From the NCBI RefSeq assembly GCF_036850765.1, contig NC_089495.1, positions 60,364,410-60,428,409 of the forward strand: a stretch of DNA of 64,000 nt, given 5' to 3'. The position numbers were made by a program, and so were the translations under genes. Shown one piece after another: positions 11,504 to 23,369 of this stretch (the first letter of the stretch is position 1; every line of letters starts with the position of its first letter). The notes below the pieces were generated by a model. The model worked only from the letters and a program-made list of their open reading frames with translations. It was not told where the DNA came from and made no database searches. This stretch comes from Saccopteryx bilineata (taxonomy: Eukaryota > Chordata > Mammalia > Chiroptera > Emballonuridae).

Positions 11504-12499
11504 AGATTTTTATTACTAATTAACTATTATTCTTTACAGAGAGTTTAAATTAGAATCAGAAATGAAAGAATTTAAAATTATGGTATAAATCTTCTAAAAT
11601 AAGTTTCTGCAGTGTTTCTTTTGTTTTTTACATAATTACTAATATATATCTTATAAGAAACAATTTTTAAAATATGTTTTGATAACATGTTAAAATTTAA
11701 AGTATAATACAAATATACATATATGATCCATATTAAAATTTACAAAGCAGATGTTAATTTTTCATTATCAATGTGTATTTTATAAGGTTATTGTGGTTTA
11801 ACTATAAACATTTTTATGCTTTCATATTTTTAGTTCACTTTCATAAGGCACCTTTAATGAGGTACATAATTAATTGCTTTAGTTGTTTATTTATAGAATT
11901 ATCACTTTAACTCAAATTAATTTTACTTATTCAAAAGGTCTGTACTTTTAGTTTTATAAATAAAAATAAATAAAAACTTGTTACCATTTATCATAAACTT
12001 TAAACTCTATCTATTGTTATGATATATTCTAATTAAATAAATTTATATTTCAACATTATTAAAGGTTTAAATTTTTTCAGCATAATCTACCATATTGCAT
12101 CAAATTTAAGATTTTCAGTGAATTATTTTGTTTAGACTTAACTGCAGACATGCTTAAATTAACCAAAAGAAATATTGATACTGTCATTTTACTCCAAATG
12201 AGAGATCAAATATTAAGTAGAAATTAAAATTTTTTCTTCTTATTTACTCACTCATATTCACTCATTCAAAAATAAAATACAGAATACTGAGTTAGGAAAA
12301 GTTTTTGATCACTATAAGGTGAAAAACATAGTGTCTCTGATTCAAAAATATACACGTGTATGTATATTTATCTGGTAGCCTAATGTGTTCTTAATTTAAG
12401 TGTGAAAATATTATTTTTTCTCGCATTGAGAAAGTAGTACAGTGTCATGAATTTATTCTTACTTAGATGTGTCATATCTATGGGACTCCTGCTGAAATG
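11504..12499. other. Very AT-rich spacer
   Basis: Extremely AT-rich, with no recognisable repeat or coding signal. Confidence 0.5.
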
Positions 12500-12995
12500 C
12501 TGCTACTGTTTTAGATATTTACCTGAGTTTTGGTGTTTAATTCCTTTTTATGCATTGTTTGGTCCAATTTTATAATATTTTGTTGAATATTATTGCCTCT
12601 ATATTCATAAAACATATTAATATGTAGGTTATTTTTCTTGTAATATTTTTGTCCGGTTTTGATGTTAGGTGTAATTCTGGCCAGATAGAATGAATTAGTA
12701 TTTTCTTCTACATTCTGAAAAAAATATAAAGAGAATGGTATAATTTCATCATTAAATATTCAGTAGAATTCACCAGTAAACAGAGTAGGCCTGATATATT
12801 CTATTTTTGGAAGGTTAATTATTGATTCCATTTATTTCATAGAGATAAATGGGCCGACTCGGATTATCTGTTTCTTTCTAGTGTGAGTTTTGGCAAATTG
12901 TGTCTTCTAAAAAAATGATCTATTTCTTTCAGGTTATTAAATTTGTGGCCATATTATTGTCAGAATATTCTTTTATTATCTTTTTTTTATAGATT

Positions 12996-13042
<47 letters not shown>

Positions 13043-13560
13043 TTAGGGGGGGTGGGGAGAAGCAGAAAGCATCAACTAGTAGTAGTTGCTTCCTATATGT
13101 GCCTTGACTGGGCAAGCTCAGGGGTTCAAATTGGCGACCTCAGCATTCCAGGTTGACGCTTTTTCCACTGCACCACCACAGGTCAGGTTCCTTTATTATC
13201 CTTTTAATGTCTATAGAATATCCAGTGATGTTTGCTCTTTGATTTCTGGTATTAATAATTTGTATCCTCTTTCTTTTTTTCTTAGTTAGCCTGACTAAAA
13301 ACTTATCTAATTTATTGTTTTGCAAAGAACCATATTTTGGTTTTACTAATTTTCTTTATTGACTTCCTATTTAAATTTCATTCATTTTTGCTATACTTAT
13401 TATTTATTTTTTCTGCATACTTTAGATTTAATTTTCCCAATTTTTTTAAGTGTCCTAAAGTGGCAACTAAGATGATTAAATAAACTTTCTTTGCCTTTCT
13501 ATAGCTGAAAATATCTTTATTTTATCCTATAATTGCATATTATGATGCAGTACCAATTTC
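12500..13560 (-). mobile_element. Old L1 (L1M-type) ORF2 relic
   Basis: The plus strand shows the reversed ORF2 region between the endonuclease and reverse transcriptase: 'TTCACCAGTAAACAGAGTAG', 'CTATTTCTTTCAGGTTATTA', and 'TTGCAAAGAACCATATTTTG'. On the minus strand part of 13,140-13,325 encodes a decayed stretch with 'RLTKKKRKRIQI', a hallmark of L1 ORF2. It is interrupted by a family C SINE and is broken by many stops. Confidence 0.7.
12981..13187 (-). mobile_element. Family C tRNA-derived SINE
   Basis: Inverted tail with a (TTTA)n run of about 55 bp, then purine block, 'AGCATCAACTAGTAG', 'GTGCCTTGACTGGGCAAGC', 'GGCGACCTCAGCATTCCAGG' and head CACCACAGGTCAGG. The flanks TTCTTTTATTATC (12,968-12,980) and TTCCTTTATTATC (13,188-13,200) form a 13-bp target duplication with one mismatch. 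It sits inside the L1M relic. Confidence 0.9.
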
Positions 13561-14369
13561 TAGACCCAGAATTTATTTTGCTCAGAATTTTGTATTTATT
13601 ATGTTATTTTGTAATATTGTGTTGTTGATGAGAAATTAGGTATAACACAATTCTCTTTTTCTTTTTTATTAGCATGTTATGTTTTCTTCTTTTGAAACTT
13701 CACAAGATTCAAACTACCTGTCATTGAATATTAAATCTATTCCTTCCTGAAACTGTAAACTTAATCTAATAATATTTATTTGTTCTCAAATTAATTGAAG
13801 CTACTTTAAATTTACCTGGCTTTCTTGCATAGCCTCACCTTGTTGACTTTCACTACACAATTTGGTCCAATTAAAATGATTTACTTGATTTCCCACACTT
13901 GATAGACTTTTTCTTTAAGCCATCTTATAGCTTTTGATGTCTAGTAAATTTATCATTCTCTTGACTTAATTCTCAACAGAAAGATGGGTTTTAATCTGTA
14001 TCTGTTTTTATTAAAGGGTTTTTTTCTGCTTCACTTTTAGCTTGTTAGGGATGGGAAAGATGACAGAGTTATCTCTTCCAACACTTGAAGTTATAGAATT
14101 CTTGGCCTGTCTCTGTCCCTTTGTTTTTTGCTAATTAAGTGACCAGTTCTTTTTTGATGTCTTTTCTTCAGTTCCTTGTCAAATATAGCACATTGAGATA
14201 AAAATGTTTAGTGAGTGCACTAATGTATACCTTTCTCAAAATGCTTCAGCATTTTGTTCCATGTCACAGACATCTGTAAGTGAAGGAGAAAAAATATATA
14301 TAAATAGAAGAAAAATGGACAGAAAACTTCAACAGAAAGAAGACTCAGATTGAAGTGGTATCCTTAATC
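13561..14369. other. Spacer, possibly more L1M relic
   Basis: No clear coding or repeat signature. Its proximity to the L1M piece and its T-rich composition would fit a continuation of that element, but I cannot show it. Confidence 0.4.
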
Positions 14370-14504
14370 TTCTGTGGTTATTTAAATACAGGGAAGTATG
14401 AATTTTCATCTGTCCTTTAACATAGGGTTTTATAGAAACCTTAAATTTTTGTTAATAATGTCAAAACTCAATGCATTGGTCATGATATGCAAATAGAAAA
14501 TATT
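14370..14504. repeat. Unclassified dispersed repeat, copy 2
   Basis: Partner of 10,445-10,590. The aligned core runs from ACAGGGAAGTATG to TGGTCATGATATGCAAATAG, in the same orientation, with scattered substitutions and small indels. It ends directly before a reversed MIR. Confidence 0.5.
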
Positions 14505-14640
14505 ACTAGTCAGATAAGAAAATGAGGTAGAGAGCATGAGTAATTAATGCCACCTCAGATTTGATCAATGGCAGAACTAGGATGGAGAGCCAGACAGTGC
14601 ATCTTCAGACACTGAACCACTAATTTCTACCTAATACAGT
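14505..14640 (-). repeat. MIR SINE relic
   Basis: The run 'AGATAAGAAAATGAGGTAGA', 'ATGGCAGAACTAGGATGGAG' and 'TTCAGACACTGAACCACTAA' follows the reversed MIR order (GATGAGGAAACTGAGGC... GGCAGAGCCGGGATT...). It is diverged. Confidence 0.65.
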
Positions 14641-15589
14641 AGTTTATATGTAATTCTATTGTCTTGAGAAAGTTGGCTTGATCTTTCTGATATCAACATG
14701 CAGAGCAAGATAACTACAGATAGAAGTAACATTAAATTATGTCACTAGACTCAAAGATTTTTTTGTTTGTTTTTCATAGAGTGGTAGAAAAATTATAATG
14801 AAACATTGAGGGTCCAACTGAATTTAAAAGATTTTTTTTAAATCTAGAAACATAAAGCAATGACCAAAGCATTGTTTTCTTGTTTAGTTTTAATCAGCAT
14901 GTGAAGAAACTGTTAATCTCAGGCATATTCCATTAGACCAGATCTGCAAGTAAAAAACTAAGAAATTATCTATTATGGTGTTAGGCTATAGATTCAATTA
15001 AGTTTTTCTACCCTAAGAAAATTGTTCACAATTCTTATTATTTATTGCAACTTAGATAGACATTTCATACTTATAGGACAATAGAGTATTAATTGAGTGT
15101 ACACATATACATTTGTACTCATTTTGATACATAAAATAATCATTTACTTTTTGTACATTCTTTGGATACAGAATTTATTTAATTAAAATATCTCAATAAC
15201 CAATTAAATATTTTCTTGGTGCTGCTAAAACAAAAATGAATACTTTTATTAGCAACAGAAGAAGGAAATATGTTGCAATAACTCATGTGATGTTTATTCT
15301 TTTAAAAGAATAAAATATTTTAGTCACTGGGTCAGCTTCAGGCATTTTTTTTAACATACAGCAGTTAATGAAATATGTAGCTTTTTAACACATTTTTCAT
15401 ACATGAGATTTCATTAAAGAAATTGAACAATATTTATACATTGCCACTATTGACATTATACTTTAAATTTAATAATACCAGTTCTGTATTCACATATTTC
15501 TCACTCTCCTCCACATATACACCAAAACCATATTTTCTATAAAATTATAATTCTTTACTACTTCTTAAATAATTCTCATTAAGACTAAA
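14641..15589. other. AT-rich spacer, nothing recognised
   Basis: No repeat or coding evidence on either strand. Confidence 0.45.
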
Positions 15590-15606
15590 GAAACACAATT
15601 TTTTTT

Positions 15607-15990
15607 TTTTTGTATTTTTCTGAAGCTGGAAACGGGGAGAGACAGTCAGACAGACTCCTGCATGCACCCGATGGGGATCCACCCGGCACGCCCACCAGGG
15701 GCGAAGCTCTGCCCACCAGGGGGCGATGCTCTGCCCCTCCCGGGCGGCTCTGCCGGGACCAGAGCCACTCTAGCGCCTGGGGCAGAGGCCAAGGAGCCAT
15801 TCCCAGCGCCCGGGCCATCTTTGCTCCAATGGAGCCTTGGCTGCGGGAGGGGAAGAGAGAGACAGAGAGGATGGAGGGGGGGGGTGGAGAAGCAAATGGG
15901 CGCTTCTCCTGTGTGCCCTGGCTGGGAATCGAACCCGGGTTCCCCGCACGCCAGGCCGACGCTCTACCGCTGAGCCAACCGGCCAGGGCC
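15607..15990 (-). mobile_element. Family A SINE, duplicated-module subtype
   Basis: Bounded by a perfect 17-bp duplication, AAGAAACACAATTTTTT, at about 15,588-15,606 and 15,991-16,007 (the left T-run merges with the SINE tail). Its body holds a 21/22-bp module twice in tandem (15,690-15,710 and 15,711-15,732, starting GCCCACCAGGGG). The intact-looking head has GGTTCGATTCC reversed near 15,926-15,945. Overlapping frames of 103-138 codons on both strands arise from the GC-rich SINE body and are not genes. Confidence 0.93.
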
Positions 15991-16007
15991 AAGAAACACA
16001 ATTTTTT

Positions 16008-16269
16008 AATGAAAAACTGATATGTAAGATATGTAGTGAGTGTCCATTGTCTGATAAAATAATCCTCCTATTGATGCTTATTGCATGTGGGAGGCTGTCA
16101 TCAGTTTAGAAATGTTTACAAATACTGACATGTCTGTAGATGGTATATTTTTTTTATTCATACTAAAGCATTTTTAAAAATATATTTTACTATGACCAAA
16201 GAACTATATAAAGATAAATATGTTGAAATTTACACTGTTTGTATTACTTAAAATTGATTAAAAATCATT
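16008..16269. other. Spacer, nothing recognised
   Basis: Short AT-rich interval without recognised content. Confidence 0.4.
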
Positions 16270-17170
16270 TTATTTGGAAGAATTATGCATTCATAGGAAG
16301 GTGTAAGGAATTGAGGAGAGACTCGATGCACCCTTCACAGAGTCTCTTTCAGGTCTATTATCTTGTGTTATGATAGTACAATATCAAAACCACCAAATTA
16401 ACCTTGATATAAATATTGTTCAGATTTCAGCAGCTATATATGCACTTTGTGTGTGCATTCTGCGTGTATATGTATTTCTATGCAACTTTATCACTGTAAC
16501 TGCCACCGCAATCAAACTCAGCACTGTACCATCACTGTCAGACTTGGCTTTACTAACCCTCTACATCTCTTACTTCTAACAACCACTAATATGTTGTCCA
16601 TTACTATAATTATGTTATCTACTGAATGTTCTATGTATAAGTACTTATGCACTATATGTCCTTTTGAGATAGGCTTTTATTCACTCAACAAATATCCTTT
16701 AAGTTCAATGTAAGTTTTTGTTTCTATCAACAGGTTGTTTCTCAATGAGATTGTTGAGTCATAGTCCATTGTATGCATACATCACATTGTGTTTAACCAT
16801 TCAAATATTGAAGTTTTGGGTGTTATGGATAAAGTTGCTGTGAATGTTCATATACAAGGTAGGTTTTGTCTGAAAATACATTCCCACCCACTCTGGGATA
16901 TATGCCTAAAAATAGCACAATTAAGATGTACAGTATGTACGGTGTTGTTGGACTCAACCGCTAAAATTTTGTAAAAGGACTTTTCCATCTAAATTCATGA
17001 GAGATATTGGTCTGTAGTTTTAGTTTTTCTGTCTTTATTTGATTTTCATATCAAGGTAACATACTGGCCTCGTAAAATTAGTCTTGATAAAAATGACTTT
17101 TAAGTCACTTGATTTACTCCTCAGAATTATCCAGAGAATAGATTGGGGTTAATTTAGAATTACTGTCCTT
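16270..17170 (-). mobile_element. Old L1 (L1M-type) 3' region relic
   Basis: The plus strand starts like the reversed 3' UTR of an ancient L1 (TTCATAGGAAGGTGTAAGGA, CAGAGTCTCTTTCAGGTCTA). It continues into reversed ORF2-like text: 'AACCATTCAAATATTGAAGT', 'GCTGTGAATGTTCATATACA', and 'GAGAGATATTGGTCTGTAGT'. It is strongly decayed. Short frames (61-88 codons) inside it are not genes. Confidence 0.6.
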
Positions 17171-17730
17171 TTTGTATTTAACTTATCCTCCTATTTACAG
17201 AAATAGCACATTTCATACATTTATATTTTTTTATAATTAAATATACTGTATTTATCATATTTAATAGTATGCTAACCCAGACTTCATCATTAATGAATGT
17301 AGCTTTTATTCAATGTGTCTTATACTTAGAAGATGCATAAAATGATAACCATATTCTTATCTTGAAATAACTAGCAAGTGCTTTTGTATAGGAGGACGAC
17401 CTCTCCATGTCCCCTGTGAAGCAATATTTGTTGCTAGAGTGAATCTGATCTGAATCTCCCTGCCTTAATATTTCATATTTTTTACTGTTACTCAAATCAG
17501 AATTATTTTTCAATACATGTGTTAAAATCTCTGCAAGTTATGCTAAATAAAAAATTAGATGATTTTAAGTTTGCTTTTCACGTTTTTTTTAACATATTTT
17601 AAGTTAAAATATTAGCAATAACCATTTACCTTGTACACATTCACACAAACATATACTCACATAATATATAGTTATTTATATGTTGCATAGATGTAATTAT
17701 TACAGGAATAATTTTGAAACAGTGAAAGGC
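17171..17730. other. AT-rich spacer, nothing recognised
   Basis: Contains no repeat I can name; a 67-codon minus-strand frame (17,310-17,513) is unsupported. Confidence 0.45.
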
Positions 17731-18063
17731 TGCAGTGAAAATGAACTACTCAGAGACCAGATGACATGCTCTAAGGGGCCGAGAGGAGGCAAGAGTCATG
17801 GACAGCATATCGAAGGACTGAAGCCCCATCCCCAGCCTTACTCAGATATTTATTGGCAAGTATAAATAACTCAAAGAAGCAGACAGCAGAAGTTTTCAGG
17901 GGGAAAAGTAAAAGAACATGCTGACTCCTAATCTCTGTTCTGAGAGCCTAAAGAGTTCTTGTTACTAAATCTTATACTGCTGCTGTGTTGTTTTCAGCAT
18001 GTGCTGTTTCCAGTAGCAGGTCAGAGAGGCCCCTGGACTTTCATCTGCTTAGGGCTTTTACCA
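17731..18063 (-). mobile_element. Probable solo LTR of an endogenous retrovirus (class II-like)
   Basis: A block distinctly less AT-rich than its surroundings starts with TG and ends with CA. On the minus strand it has a TATA-like TATTTATA (17,861-17,868) and, a few bases downstream, an AATAAA signal (17,849-17,854). This compact order resembles the better supported LTR at 44,940. Flanking 6-mers AAAGGC and TAGGGC agree at four of six positions, which is weak support for a 6-bp duplication. No primer-binding site or internal retroviral gene remains. An unrelated repeat with a chance TG...CA is the alternative. Confidence 0.45.
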
Positions 18064-18724
18064 TAGGGCACTTCTCTATCTCTAATTGTCATCCTAATTC
18101 TGCATATTTTCATAGCATATTCATACAGTGAAAAATGTAGAAAAAGATTTTAGAAATTATTCTATTTCTATTCTCTGAATACCAGCTATTTTACTTAAAA
18201 ACTAACTTGGGCAATAATATAATAATCTAACTTTAATAATTTTTTAAATCCCATATTTTTCTCTTTTTTCCTCTAATATTCTGATGCCTTGATAGGACTG
18301 CAAATAAAATTATCTCTGAAAAAATACATTTAAATAAGATCAAGTATATCAGGTAAATTAAATGTAGTAAATGTTTTTCATGTAAATATCTTAAATAAAT
18401 GCAATAAAATTCTAAAGAGCACCTTTTCCACTTTTCTTCATTTAACTTTAATTTATTGGAAGGCAATAATTTAAAAAGGTAATATGTATTTTTAAGCATT
18501 TTCCAATCTTTGACCTCAGAAAATTTTATCAGGGCTATTTTCACTCGATTAAGAGCTATCAGTTTATTTTCTGGGAAACATGGCTATATATAATTTAGTT
18601 TTAATCCCTGGAATTGGATGGACAGTCTGGGCAGAAAACACAGCCTCACTAATTTTAGCTTTAGCAAGTCACTTCTGACTTTTGCAGACTATAGAGAATA
18701 AATAAAATCATTTTTTGTTAGAGT
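18064..18724. other. AT-rich spacer, nothing recognised
   Basis: A 103-codon minus-strand frame (18,233-18,544) is low-complexity, rich in K, L and I, and has no supporting feature. Confidence 0.45.
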
Positions 18725-18728
18725 ATAT

Positions 18729-18767
<39 letters not shown>

Positions 18768-19152
18768 TAGCAAGAGTGAGAGAAGAGAGAAAGAGAGAGA
18801 GGGACAGACAGGAACAGACAGACAAGAAGGAAAAGATATGAGAAGCATCAACTCTTTGTTGTGGCACCTTAGTTGTTCATTGACTGGTTTCTCATATGTG
18901 CCTTGATATGGGGTAAGTGGCTCCAGTTGAGTCAGCAACACCTTGCTTAAGCTAGCAACTTTTGGGCTCAAGACAGCTACTGTGGGATCATGCCTGTGAT
19001 CTGACCCTCAAGTTGGCAACTTCATGCTCAAGCTGGTGGCACCATCCTCAAGCTGGTTGAGCCATGGTCACACCAGCAACCTCAGGTTTTCAAACCTGGA
19101 TCTTAAACATCCCAGATTAGCACTCTCTCCACTGAACCACCACCTGGTCAGG
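18725..19152 (-). mobile_element. Family B SINE, long diverged form
   Basis: A (TTTA)n tail (18,727-18,769) leads into the purine block and the reversed family-B body (TTGTTCATTGACTGGTTTCT, CATATGTGCCTTGA). The body is extended by extra 'CTCAAG(C/T)TGG' units compared with the other copies. It closes at CACCTGGTCAGG. No clean target duplication is visible, which fits an older copy. Confidence 0.78.
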
Positions 19153-19219
19153 ATACATCTCATTCTTGATCCTCAGTATTATGTAATTGAGGGGGATTTC
19201 TGATCTGAGATTTATCTGT

Positions 19220-19860
19220 TATGTGTGTTACATGCTGCTGAGTTGACTCTGACTCCTGGTGACTTTTTGTATGAGTGATGTACATCATGTCCTATCCTCA
19301 ACACTCTGATCAGCTCCTATAGACTCATACTTACGAGTCTTTTATTGAGTTAATCTATCTCATATTTGGTCTTCTTCTTTTTCTGCTGTCTTCTATTTTT
19401 TCCAGTATTATTGCTTTTTTCAAAGAACTCTGCCTTCTCATGTTGTGCCTGAAGTAAGGCAGATTCAGTTTTGCCATTTTTGCTTCCATTGATGTTTCAG
19501 GTTTCATTTGCTCCAGGACCCAGTTGTTCATTTTTCTGGTAGTCCAGGTTATCCATTGGGTGCTTCTCTAACACATTTTCTATTTAAAATAAATCTTTTG
19601 TTTCCTATAACCTTCTTTACTGTTCAACTTTCACATATGTACACAGTAGTTAGGAGTATGAAGGTATGGATGCTTTTAGCTGTGGTCACTAATGACTTAT
19701 CTTTTGTCTTGAAGATCATTACTAATTCTTCAATTGCTGCTGTTCTTATTCTAAGCCTTTTCTTGATTTTTTGGCTGAAGTCTGTTATTTGAATGGATGA
19801 CTGAACCGAGGTAAGCAAAATCTTTAACAATTTTGATGTCTACATTGTATATCTAGTCTA
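19220..19860 (-). mobile_element. RTE-clade (BovB-like) LINE relic
   Basis: On the minus strand about 40 uninterrupted codons (roughly 19,360-19,480) contain YFRHNMRRQ followed by LEKIE and RRRPNMR. This matches the C-terminal arm of RTE/BovB-type reverse-transcriptase proteins (usual form YFGHIMRR...GRPRMR). Upstream on that strand, phrases antisense to 'CAAAATCTTTAACAATTTTG' (about 19,818) and 'TGGTCACTAATGACTTATCT' follow the same family. The rest of the element, including the polymerase core, is absent. The clade name rests on recognition of this tail only. Confidence 0.6.
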
Positions 19861-20544
19861 TATTATTTATTCTGAATCAGGCATTGAAACATTCCCTAGT
19901 TCAGCTAGCTCACGATATATAGTCATCTCACTATTACCTAGATGACAAATCTTTGGCTGTTGGTTATGGGCAATTTGGGGCTCTAAGAAACTGAGATGCT
20001 TTTGGAAGCTGAACCTCTCAGAATATAAAACACATTTTCATACTCTCTTCTTCCATTCTATGCTCTGAAAGCAAAGGATACTCAAACAGATCGAGCCTGG
20101 TGCCAGAATTTGTTGCCATTTTTCATTGACTCCTTTTTTAGCTCAACAGAAGAGAGGTGGAAAGAATGAAGAAAGGACATGACTTATGTTATAGTGTACT
20201 TTCATCTCTCTCATTTCTTTCTTTACTCCCTTGCTTTCTCTTATTCTCCCTCTCATTTTCTTTCTTAATTATTGTTATACCTAAAGTAGAGTGTTTGTGA
20301 TATATATTCTGGAATATTGACGGCTCTATTTCTCCCTCCTTTTTGCTCTGAATCTCTTCATTAGTGTAATGGATATTTCCTATCTAGAGCTACAGACTAT
20401 GTAGCTGTGTGTGTGTGTGTGTGCGTGTGTGTGTGTGTGAATAAAAATATAGAGGCATATAAATGTATTCTTATTTGTGGTCTTGTCTTGGTATTTTTAA
20501 TAAAAGCAATTCATATTTAAGTATGAAAACCTAAGCCTGTGGGA
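19861..20544. other. Spacer with a (TG)n microsatellite
   Basis: Unassigned sequence. A (TG)n run with one interruption lies at about 20,406-20,439. Confidence 0.5.
20406..20439. repeat. (TG)n microsatellite
   Basis: About 17 TG units, broken once by GCG. Such tracts are often length-polymorphic. Confidence 0.95.
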
Positions 20545-20715
20545 TAAAATGACAATCATTCATAGATTAAATACCATTGCATACAGTAATTTGTGTGTCA
20601 GTGGACAAACAAGTCAGTTAACTTTTCTATTCCTCATTTTCATTATTTGTAAAATCTGTATAGTGTTACTTACTTCAACTTTCTGGTAGAGATTAGACAT
20701 ATTAATTTACATAAA
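20545..20715 (+). repeat. MIR SINE relic
   Basis: The run 'CAGTTAACTTTTCTATTCCT', 'CATTATTTGTAAAATCTGTA' and 'GGTAGAGATTAGACATATTA' keeps the order of the MIR consensus after its tRNA-derived head. It is diverged. Confidence 0.6.
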
Positions 20716-22549
20716 AGTGAGCTTAAAGTAAAATTTCAATATGTTGAAACTATTATCATCATAGTGAGTATACACCTGAATTCAGGAACTGAGTTGTATA
20801 GACATGTTATTTTACTTCATCTTTTAAAAAAATTAATATTAAATCTAAATCTGAACCACTATTCTGCCAGGAGTCTGAAAAATACAACTTTAGGGATTGA
20901 GGCTTCTTCCATTTCTTAGTACTGTGCAAACATCTTAGGAAGAAAAATAAATGGAAATTGTTTTCTTTGATTGTTGGTACTTATTTTTATACCAAAAATG
21001 TGCATTGTGTAAGGTCATATACTGCCTGGAAGATGTCTGTGCTCTCTTGCTTCTGTACTGGGTTGGGCTCACAAGATTATTTGGCATTACTAGGCATTCT
21101 GGAGTGAAAAGGTTTTTTGTGTTGTTTTTTTCATTGGTCTTCCATCTGTCCATAGCATTCTGGATCTTGTCACTTTCTTGGGGGACATGAGAATTCCCCA
21201 GGTCTACTCATCATTCTTACTCAGACTCAGAACTGCATTTTTCCCTGCTGTGGGGGAACCTTCAACCTTCCTTTCTTTCATTCTCTACTTCTGCTTCTCC
21301 TGTCAAGTGAATTCATTCCCCTACCCTCTCCCCACCCTTTACTCCTAGTTAAACCTTCTTGAATAGTTCAGGGTTTGAGAAAACAAAAGATAAGAAGAGT
21401 TTGTTTTTCATGTGAATTCTGCATTGGGGCATTCAGCATTAATTCTTTCTTAGGCAGTGGAGCCAGCAATTTCCATTGCTGGGAGACTGGGATGAATAAG
21501 GGAAAAAACTGCAGTAATTATACATCAGTTATTATCTCAACAATTTTTCTGGTTGAATTATTATTACTACTTAATATAAAGAGGACTAACAGCCTTTTTT
21601 TTTTTACTTCTTACAAAGGACTATCAAAGCAAATTTTACTAGACAATGTTACACAGTTAAGGAAGACTTTTTTGAGGTTATGGCAGTAGGACATAAATGG
21701 AGACCAGATACAGTCCAAACTCAACTTGCTGTAACAAAGTTGGTGAGAGAGATATAAAGAACTAGGCTACAAAGTCATAGACCATCTGTTTGTGCTGCTG
21801 GCTTTTCCCAATGGAAAAGTAAACTTTCTTCTGCCTTCATGATAGGAGGTAGTTTTACAAGTTGGAAGATAAGGATTATATCTTCTTTCTTGTTTACATT
21901 TCTAAGAAATGACTCCCAGGTCCTTGAGAAATACATCCTGGATTCTAAAACTGGCAAGGTAATTTTAAAAGAATTTATAGCTCAAAGAAGAAGGGAAAGA
22001 ATTTACAAGTTTAGCAAAGACAATACACTAAAAAAAGGGAAGTCAGGGCCTAGAATCAGGAAAAAGCCTATCTAAATTTAATCATGCTGAAGGAAATGTT
22101 AAGGCTGTCTTGATCAGGGCCTTGTGAAACCACAAAGACCCATATGATTAAGAAAACTGTCTCCTTTTGGTCTTTTCCAGATTGTCCTCTTCATCCATTT
22201 TTCTGCTGATCATTCCTGTGCTTTTCACAAAATTCTTAACACAGTTCAAGACTTTGTCATGCCAGCTTCTTGTTTCAGAGAATTTACTGTTTACCATTAT
22301 CATGTCTCTGCAGTTGCTTAGATTTTAAGGATAAGAATTTTTTCAATTGCATTAGAAAAGTTTACTTCCTCCAAAAATTACATTGCTGCCAGTCATTTAT
22401 TACCCGGGAGTGACTTTTTCCTGGTCTGACTGGGCTGCAATAGCTCTGTTTGTTGCTGATCTAATGTGAGGATTGTATTCTAGCCAGCTCTTTTCTGTTC
22501 CGTGAGCCGAACAAACACTCTTTTGTCTTTGCTGTAGAGATTTGTTATC
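20716..22549. other. Long spacer, nothing named
   Basis: Several short frames (60-104 codons) occur on both strands; none resembles a known protein. Part of 21,700-22,550 has the look of a decayed LTR or internal retroviral region, with balanced composition and no tandem structure, but no boundary or motif could be found. Confidence 0.4.
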
Positions 22550-22566
22550 TTTTTTTTCCTTTTTTT

Positions 22567-22785
22567 TTTTTTTAAATAAAGATCATTTTTTTAAAATATT
22601 TTTTATTTATTTTTATTTTTTATTCATTTTTTAGAAAGGAGAGAGAGAGGGAGAGAGAGAGAAGGGGGGAGGAGCAGGAAGCATCAACTCCCATATGTGC
22701 CTTGACCAGGCAAGCCCAGGGTTTTGAACCGGCGACCTCAGCATTTCCAGGTCGACGCTTTATCCACTGCGCCACCACAGGTCAG
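22567..22785 (-). mobile_element. Family C SINE
   Basis: T-rich inverted tail, (GAGA)n purine block, 'GGAAGCATCAACTCCCATAT', 'GTGCCTTGACCAGGCAAGCC', 'CCGGCGACCTCAGC', and head CCACCACAGGTCAG. The flanks are both T-runs with TTCCTTTTT (about 22,556-22,566 and 22,788-22,800), consistent with a target duplication whose exact edges are lost in the T-run. Confidence 0.88.
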
Positions 22786-22800
22786 TTTTTTTTCCTTTTT

Positions 22801-23369
22801 GTATAAAGATAGAATTCCAGATTAAGACCTGAGAATAAAATAAATTATTAATGATGCCGTGATAGCCCCTGAGAAGCCAGCCACTAAGCCTTCCGCCATG
22901 ATTGGGGCAGTCCATCTTCCTGTTTAGACTGCAATTGATGCTGTAATGTGGGCTGTAGTTTCCAGAGGAAATGTTATTGAGATGAGGGAGAAAGAACTCT
23001 AAAAAGCAGTGTTACTGTTAAAGTTCCAGAAATTCATTATGGCAGAGATGACACATTTCATTCTTTCCAGTAGAAAGAAATATTCAAAACTGATTCTTAT
23101 ATCCCTTATTCTTCATCAAATTTTCATTGGCAGCTGGGCCAGATTGTGTGGTTTGATCCTTATCACCACCTTTTTGTTAGTTTTTCTCATGACCTAACTC
23201 TTTCTTCTCTTCTTTTCCTAACCAAATTCTCCCCATTTTTAAAGCTTTGGTTCATCTCATCATCAAATTGAGACCTACCATTACTGTTCTATTAATAATG
23301 CTGTTTTCCTTCACAAAATACTAAGTACTACTTAGTGAGTATTCAATCTATTTGACATACTCATATAGT
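22801..23369. other. Spacer, nothing recognised
   Basis: No repeat or coding evidence. A 62-codon frame (23,009-23,197) is unsupported. Confidence 0.4.

Noticed and set aside
12990..13043. Regular short repeats considered as a CRISPR array or satellite
   Set aside because: It is a (TTTA)n expansion of a SINE tail; there are no spacers of constant length. The same holds at 18,727-18,769 and 31,476-31,519.
15585..16020. Frames of 103-138 codons on both strands
   Set aside because: They are GC-rich family A SINE sequence. Similar frames recur at every family A copy (3.4, 6.8, 23.7, 28.5, 36.5 and 42.0 kb).
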